From Terana coerulea (lineage: Eukaryota; Basidiomycota; Agaricomycetes; Polyporales; Phanerochaetaceae), in NCBI GenBank assembly GCA_024811115.1, contig JAKOGH010000910.1, positions 1 to 17,966 on the forward strand: a DNA stretch of 17,966 nucleotides. Direction: 5' to 3'. Position numbers and translations under genes: made by a program. The notes under the pieces were generated by a model, which ran no database searches, was not told where the DNA came from, and saw nothing but the letters and a program-made list of their open reading frames with translations. Position 1 is the first letter of the stretch, and every line of letters begins with the position of its first letter. Positions 12,034 through 17,966 of the stretch are shown piece by piece.

Positions 12034-15000
12034 ATGTCTTCGCAAGACGATGACCGCGACAGCGATACGTTCACCAAACCCACGAAGAAAGCGAATGGGG
12101 AGAGAAAGAAGAGAGTGAGAGCATGCGACATGTGTCGGCGGAGGAAAGGTACGTCCTTGTTATAAGCTGTTCTTATTTTCGACTCGAACTAATTCATTTG
12201 CAGTCAAATGTAAGCTCTGCTTTAGCCCTGTTTTGCAGCTGAGAATAATAAGCAGTATGCCCTCTTTGAGGCGATGGGGATCGCATGCCTACCGGCTTGT
12301 GTTCGAATTGCAAGACCTATGACTACAGCTGCACCTACGCGCCCAAGGTATGCACGCTACCCCTGACTGAGCAAATTGACGTTGACATGCCTTGCTACAG
12401 AAACGGGCAGTTGACCCAGAGTAGGCTGGATGAAACGTTCAAACCTTGGTCATGTCGTTAAATAATCGTTGTGCAGATATGTGTCGAACCTCGAGTCTCA
12501 ACTAACACAGACCCAAGAAGCGCTGCGCTTAGTAAGTTCACTGTCGTGGAAGCTTTGGTCATACTATCCTTCTCGCAGCTCACTGCGAGACTAGAAGCAG
12601 CCGAAAGTTCACAATCATCTGGCGAATGCCCGGCGTCACGGTCGTCTCCCGCATCATCTTCTTCCGTCTTCTCGAATGGGTTACCACCGACCCCTCCGAA
12701 TAGCAATGGTCGTGCAAGTCGCTACCCTGCTTTGCCCTACACAGACCCGGACGATGTGAACGCCAGTGACGACGAACTGAATGTCGACCCCTCTCTGGAC
12801 ACCTACAACTTGAGATACAAAGTCGCAGCGAAGTCACACCCGCACTTCGTCGGCAAATCCAGCTCTGTCTTCCTATTACAGCAAGTTCTGGATATGAAGG
12901 ACGCATACACGAACGGCACGGCCGAATCACCGGTTGTTGACTCGAAGGCGCAAGCGGCCGAGTTTCATGACTTCTGCCACGATGTGTGGAAAGAGTTCAA
13001 GGTTAGCCCAAGCTCGCATGTTCATGTTTACAGCTTACCGAACGCCGCCCTCGCAGTGGGTGGCACCTCCGCAACCATTTCCATACACATCACGCGACTT
13101 CCCAGAGCCAGACCTCTTCTCAGCCCTCGTTGACCTTTTATTTCCACGTCGTCCAACATATTCATGCCTCTTCTGAGCCGAGTAGTCTTCCAAAGTGGGA
13201 TAGATCAAGGCCTGCACCTTCGGGATGAGGGCTTTGCTGCGACAGTGCTCTTGGTATGTGCGATAGGCGCCAAGTACTCGTATGATAAGCGGGTATTGCT
13301 GGAAGGTGAAGAGACATGGCACTCGGCAGGCTGGAAATGGTTCAGGGCTGTTCAAGATGTGGAAAGGACCTACAAGCTCAAACCGCCAGACCTGTATGCG
13401 ATCCAAGCACCCGCAGTGAGTGAATTTGCCCGCTTCTCGAACGCAGCCAGTAGTTCTGACACGTATGCACAGCTAGCGGCACTCTATCTTTACGGCTCAC
13501 CAGCTCCACAATATGCGTCTGTTCTCATTGCGTATGGATTACGGATTGCAATGGACTTGGGGGCGCACAAGAGGAAGGTGTACAAGGCTATCCCAAGTGC
13601 ATTTGATGAGCTTCTCAAGCGTGCATTCTGGTACGTCACACGTTGTTTCGCATTCTAGATTTCTGGTACTCATGATATGCGAACAGGGTGCTTGTCATCA
13701 TCGACCGAGGACTTAGCCTTGTGCTCGGTAGACCGATGTGTATTCAGGACGAAGAGTGGGTGTTGCTTGAGTCTTGTTACCCATGGAGACATGCAGCTCA
13801 TACAAATTTCGCTTAGTTATGACTTGGACCTACCAATCGAATGTGACGACGAGTACTGGATACTTGACGATCCCGCTCTCTGTTTCAAGCAGCCCGCAGG
13901 AGTGCCTTCCAAGATCTCGGCTTTCACGTCTCTCATCCGACTACACCACATTCAAGCATGCACGCTACGCACAATCGTAAGACTAGCCCATTCATCACTG
14001 AAGCGAGGGTATATCGACATCTGACTTCATTAAAACAGTATGCGACGAACAAGTCGAAAGCTCATTGGGGCTTTGGCAGCGAATGGCAACAAGAAGTGGT
14101 CTCGGAGTTGGATTCTTCTCTGAATAAATGGATCGACTCTTTGCCAGAGCACTGTGAGTGTCATTATACTCCTACATCCAATTTTGCTGACAGCTATTCC
14201 TTTGCAGTACGATGGAATCCGAAAGAACAACCCGACGTCTTCCTACACCAATCCGCTCAGCTATACTCAACCTACTACCACCTCCAAATCTCGGTGCATC
14301 GTTCCTTCATACCCATGCCTAGAGAGACGAAAGCCTCGTCGCCTCTTCCGTCGTTGACGATATGTACCAATGCCGCACGGGCATGCATCCATCTCCTGGC
14401 GATACAGTTTGAGCGGCACGTTGGCGGAGTATACCAAAACCTGGTGAGTAGTTTTGCCTGAGCAGACGTTTTTATGACTAACAGCTGGTCTCTACTCTAT
14501 ACGACGGAGTAGATTTCGTTGTTCAATGCCGGCATCGTCATAGTCCTGAATGTCTGGGCGAATAAGCATTCTGGCGTTACCACCACCATCCCCCAGCGCG
14601 ACCTAGATGACATCCAAAAGGTTATCATGATGCTGAAGGCTCTAGAGCCCAGGTGCTACATCGCAGGTCGGGTGACGTGAGTGGGGCCATCTGCATCTCC
14701 AGTTTCCGGACTGACATCCGCCAATGACAGGGAGTGTATCAAGGAGCTTGCGGCCATCGGAGACGTCCACTTCAGCTATGGCAACACTCCGCGAACGGGC
14801 ACGAAGCGATCGTGGGACGGCAACGTCCACGACTCCTCGCCGTCGAGCACTTCCGACCGCAGCCCGCCGGCCTCAGGGTACGGGCAAGAGCTGCGTGTCA
14901 TGGCCGGCTCGAAGCGCGTGCAGCAGCATCGCGTCTCGAACGGCGCATCCAGCATGACGGCGGGCCCATCGTCCTTCCACCAGCCCAGCCGCGTGCTGGA

Positions 15001-15600
15001 GTCGTCGCCCAGCCCCGTCTTCGCCGGCCGGCCGTGGCTGCCTGAGTCGTCGTCCGCGACGGTGGACATGGGCGGGTGGCACCCGCAGTCGCTCATGTCC
15101 GCGTACTCGGCGGGCGTCCCAGGTGTGCCGGACAGCGCATACGGCTCGCAGGGCCTCCCCGGCACCAGCGCCGCATTTGCGCCGCTCCCGCCACCGCCGC
15201 CGCCGGAGTCGTTCGCGGCGACGGACCCTGCCGCTGCGTTCCCGGGCAACACCTACACGTCGCACATGCCCATACACTTTGGACACCAGAACGCGCACCC
15301 GCCGCCGCCGCCGCATGCCGGCGGCCACGTGCAAGCGGAGGGAGCTGTCCCCAGGACTGGTCCGCGCCGGCATGTAACGGTCAGTGCACCGCGGTGCCTC
15401 CCGAATGCTTCGATCGTGAGATTTTGGCAATGTTGTCCAGTGCGCCGACAAGCATGGAGTAAGTGCCTCATTCCATGCCACTTTAACTAGCCAGTTGACT
15501 TTACATCGATTGCAGATGGAATGACTGGGGCGCATATATGGCGAATCTCACGGACGTGGACAACGTTCGTGATATATCTGCGGGCCTCTCGCATCTGTAG
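12034..15600 (+). CDS. Zn2Cys6 transcription factor with Fungal_trans domain; frame breaks
   Basis: A nuclear DNA-binding regulator of the Gal4 type. Fifteen exons: 12034-12148, 12204-12209, 12271-12347, 12401-12420, 12477-12531, 12579-13001, 13057-13415, 13473-13630, 13687-13755, 13817-13976, 14039-14153, 14208-14443, 14513-14676, 14731-15458 and 15516-15600, about 922 aa. The zinc cluster is C31-x2-C34-x6-C41-x9-C51-x2-C54-x6-C61, cut by two introns around a 6-nt exon. A short coiled coil (YVSNLESQLTQTQEALRL) follows. The middle homology region runs from about 233: FPEPDLFSALVD, FMPLLSRVVFQSGI, YLYGSPAPQYA, LGAHKRK, VIIDRGLSLVLGRP, HRSFIP. The tail is Pro/Ser-rich and ends in WNDWGAYMANL. 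The frame is broken at 13135-13157 (two probable extra bases) and at 15349-15352 (one probable missing base). Target genes are unknown. Confidence 0.93.
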
Positions 15601-15976
15601 AAACCAGCCACGGACGATTGTAGAATGTATTTCTAGCACCTTGATTTTCGCGCTTTCGCACCGCACCACTCAGTATTCAGCTCTCAAGATGTCCTCTGTA
15701 TCTTATCACTTTATGTACTCCGTCTCGATTAGCCGAATGCGCTCAAAGGATATTAATGTAGTATACATCTCCTCCGAGTCTCACAACGTGTGTAGTATCC
15801 AAGGGTGAAATGCATAAAATATAAAACGGCTAACTAACCATACACGTTTGAATTGCAACTTCCCTATGGAGACTCAACCACAGCCCTTCAACGTCTACGG
15901 CAAGGTAGCATTAGCCTTACGGAGCACGACTACCAAAAATATGCACACCTGCTCAACAGAAGCCTCGACGGTGAGC
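15601..15976. other. Convergent 3' region between the regulator and SDHB
   Basis: Both genes end here and the 376 bp should hold their 3' untranslated regions. It is AT-rich, with ATAAAATATAAAA near 15815 as a possible poly(A) signal area. Short open frames in it carry no recognisable domain. Confidence 0.5.
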
Positions 15977-17204
15977 CTACTCAGCGGCGAGCTCAAGCTT
16001 GATCTTCGCAATAGCCTGGGCGGGGTTGAGGCCCTTCGGGCATGTCCGGGCACAGTTGAAGATCGTGTGGCACCGGTACAGGCTCATCTCGTTCTGGAGC
16101 TTCTCCATGCGTTCCGGCCTTGTACGAAGTCACGTGAGTCGGCCATCCAGCGGTAGGCCGCCATGAGCGTCGCGGGGCCGAGGTACTCGTCCTGGTTCCA
16201 CCAGTAGCTGGGGCACGAGGTTGAGCAGCAGGCGCACAGGATGCATTCGTACATGCTGGAGTAGGTCGCGCCGGTGAGTACGGGGTGAGATGCATGTGAT
16301 ATGTACGGACGCACCCGTCAAGCTTCCTGCGGTCCTCCTGCGACTGCAAGAACTCCCGGCCCTCCGGGGGTTGTCGTTCTTGAGGTAAGGCTCGATCGAC
16401 TTGTACTGCTTGTAAAAGAGAGTGAGGTCGGGCACAAGGTCCTTGACGATGTACACTAAGCGAATGCTCAATATTAGCTAAGGTACCTCAGGACAGCGTA
16501 ACACTTACTGTGAGGAAGAGGGTAGATCTTGGAGTCCTTTGACGTGTCCCGGTCAATTCTGCAGAGGCAAGCGAGTGTGTTCTGCCCATTGATGTTCATG
16601 GCACATGAGCCGCAAATGCCCTCACGGCATGAGCGACGGAAGGTGAGCGTCGGGTCAATGTCGTTCTTGATTTTGATGAGAGCATCGAGGATCTAGAGGG
16701 AGAGGGGGTGAACATCCGACGCCACTGATTTCTAGACGGTCTGCGGAAAACTAAGGATATAGTTCTCGATGGTCAAGGCGTCCAGGTTGCTTAACGGTTC
16801 CTCCTGCCTCCATGCTACCAGTAAGAACCATGTCGACCCTGTGTTGAACGTGGTACATATGTTTCCGCACGAGACACCAAGACGCTAACGAAGGATATAG
16901 AGCGGCACTTACCATAGGACCAGTCTGGTTGAGGTCGATAGTGTACGACTGCAGAGTCGGCTTCTTCGCTGGCTCATCAGGATTCTGCAGTGCACGGCAC
17001 GTAACCATTCAGCTCAAGAGCTCTGCATTTGCACCTCAGCACAATACGCACCCAGCGATAAATCTTGAACTCCTTGGTCAAAACCGGCTTCTCGGTAGGG
17101 GTCGCCTGAAACCGTGCCGCCGAAGACGCAAACGTCCGGAGCGACGAGGAAGAGCGGAGAGCCTGCGAGCGGATCAGGCTTGCGCGAGCGGCGACGGATT
17201 GCAT
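15977..17204 (-). CDS. SDHB: Succinate dehydrogenase iron-sulfur subunit; frame breaks
   Basis: Iron-sulfur subunit of mitochondrial complex II, passing electrons from succinate oxidation to ubiquinone. Minus-strand exons: 17204-17052, 16984-16913, 16692-16509, 16455-16315 and 16255-15977; introns are 67, 220, 53 and 59 nt; about 275 aa once the frame is bridged. Residues 1-30 ([20 protein letters not shown] onward) are an Arg/Ser/Ala-rich mitochondrial presequence. The 2Fe-2S ligands are in [13 protein letters not shown] and LAC. The other clusters are bound by [17 protein letters not shown] and [15 protein letters not shown]. The Pro and Asn of CPSYWWN and the His of RCHTI (codon 16069-16067), positions altered in SDHI-resistant fungi, are unchanged. 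The frame is broken at a C run (16366-16370) and at two sites near 16115 and 16128. These look like length errors because every cluster ligand is kept. Confidence 0.95.
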
Positions 17205-17966
17205 GGCGTGCAGAGACGGTGGTGAGGGTCGAGGAGAGGAATCGAGGAAAGTGCGGCAACGGGATATTCAGCAGCTTCAGAAGGCGGAGGGGAGTGATGG
17301 TCCCCGGAGGCGCTCGGAACCATCGGCCGGCGCTTTCACATGGATGCGCCGGTCCAATCAGAAGCGCCGCTTTTCAGTCTTGTGTAGTGTTGCGGAAGAA
17401 AGTCCCAATGCCACACAGTACTATATTGTAGGTACTTCAAGCTTCAAGCTACTTAGACGTTATAACTTGCATAACACAGCGAACATGTAGCGTGAACATG
17501 CTGATTTCCTGGTCTTGGCGGAGCTGTCGCAGTTTCATTTTTCTTCGCCTCATGGATGCAGCTTTCCGTCTGCTATGTTCAGAGTCGACGCGAGCACGTT
17601 TCGCAAAGCACTAGGTCAGCAGGAAGTTGGCCACCCAGGCGTCCTTGCCTTATTGTTAATTAACACTCACTCACCCGTTTCATCCTGCTTTTGCAACTTA
17701 CTGTAACTTACGGCAGGAATTGAAGACAAGCGTGCGTTGAAGACCAGAAAGATAAACTCTATGTAGCACCATTACAAAGATCACTGATACGCACAGATGT
17801 CATCGTGGGACAGCGACAGTGAAGTCCAGGCAACAAGCTGATGATGGCTCTATAATCACTATTCAGAGAAGTTGGGCAGGAAAATGCGGGCGTGATGCAA
17901 ATCTGTACAAACCCACAGGCAACGGAGCGGCTTGGGAACTTCAGGTTCAGGTACAATCTCCCTGGA
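17205..17966. other. Upstream DNA of SDHB; no other gene recognised
   Basis: The first 150-200 bases left of this region's middle should hold the SDHB promoter; no clear TATA box was found. Further right the DNA is AT-richer and has short direct repeats (CTTCAAG twice near 17440; AACTTAC twice near 17700). Open frames at 17515-17706 (plus) and 17759-17956 (minus) are short and resemble nothing known. They could touch a gene that continues outside the window, but this cannot be supported. Confidence 0.4.

Noticed and set aside
13148..13185. A 38-nt GT-AG intron that might explain the break in the regulator
   Set aside because: It is shorter than any intron found here and would remove the conserved NIFMPLL segment.
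15187..15315. CCG-rich runs as a separate microsatellite locus
   Set aside because: They are short, in frame and code for Pro runs of the regulator tail, so they are described there.
14776..15535. Long minus-strand frames opposite the regulator tail
   Set aside because: They are produced by GC-rich third positions and CCG runs in the Pro-rich tail; no domain is present.
16768..16794. A LDAL-like coding stretch inside the 220-nt SDHB intron, possibly an alternative exon
   Set aside because: The real exon beginning [10 protein letters not shown] joins in phase directly to the preceding GPM. The intron stretch lacks a matching donor, runs into a stop and adds nothing the family needs, so it is probably chance.

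Overview
This window looks like ordinary chromosomal DNA from a filamentous basidiomycete, most likely an Agaricomycete such as a wood- or litter-decay fungus. The genes carry many short GT-AG introns. I placed 40 by hand: 38 are 47-69 nt, and the two exceptions are 176 and 220 nt. Coding sequence is GC-rich. The protein families fit as well: a secreted alpha-amylase with a starch-binding domain, a long Zn2Cys6 regulator with basidiomycete-style architecture, and a typical fungal SDHB. I see no virus, transposon, CRISPR array, tRNA or rRNA.

Layout from left to right: (1) 1-682, nothing recognised. (2) 683-1775 (+), an RBM18-like single-RRM protein. (3) 2075-3067 (-), a Ser/Pro-rich protein of unknown function. 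(4) 3780-4336 (+), profilin, behind a TATA box and a long pyrimidine-rich leader. (5) 4722-5622 (-), a hemerythrin-fold protein with a possible mitochondrial presequence and a broken frame near its C-terminus. (6) 6525-7443 (+), a four-transmembrane protein of unknown function. (7) 7933-10232 (-), a 598-residue secreted GH13 alpha-amylase with a C-terminal CBM20, in ten exons. (8) 12034-15600 (+), a roughly 920-residue Zn2Cys6/Fungal_trans transcription factor in fifteen exons, one of them only 6 nt. (9) 15977-17204 (-), the succinate dehydrogenase iron-sulfur subunit. (10) 17205-17966, SDHB upstream DNA and nothing else recognised.

Most genes appear to be independent housekeeping loci: actin dynamics, respiration and RNA binding. 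The one arrangement suggesting a functional link is the divergent alpha-amylase and Zn2Cys6 regulator, which share a 1.8 kb upstream region. Both have an inverted repeat just ahead of the start codon. Local control of starch degradation is an inference from position only.

The most important practical point is that three genes (hemerythrin, the regulator and SDHB) are broken by single-base length differences, almost all in short homopolymers. Adjusting those sites gives continuous family-like proteins with family-like spacing. Because SDHB is essential for respiration, base-calling or assembly indels are more likely than real pseudogenes. I found no clearly new biological system here.
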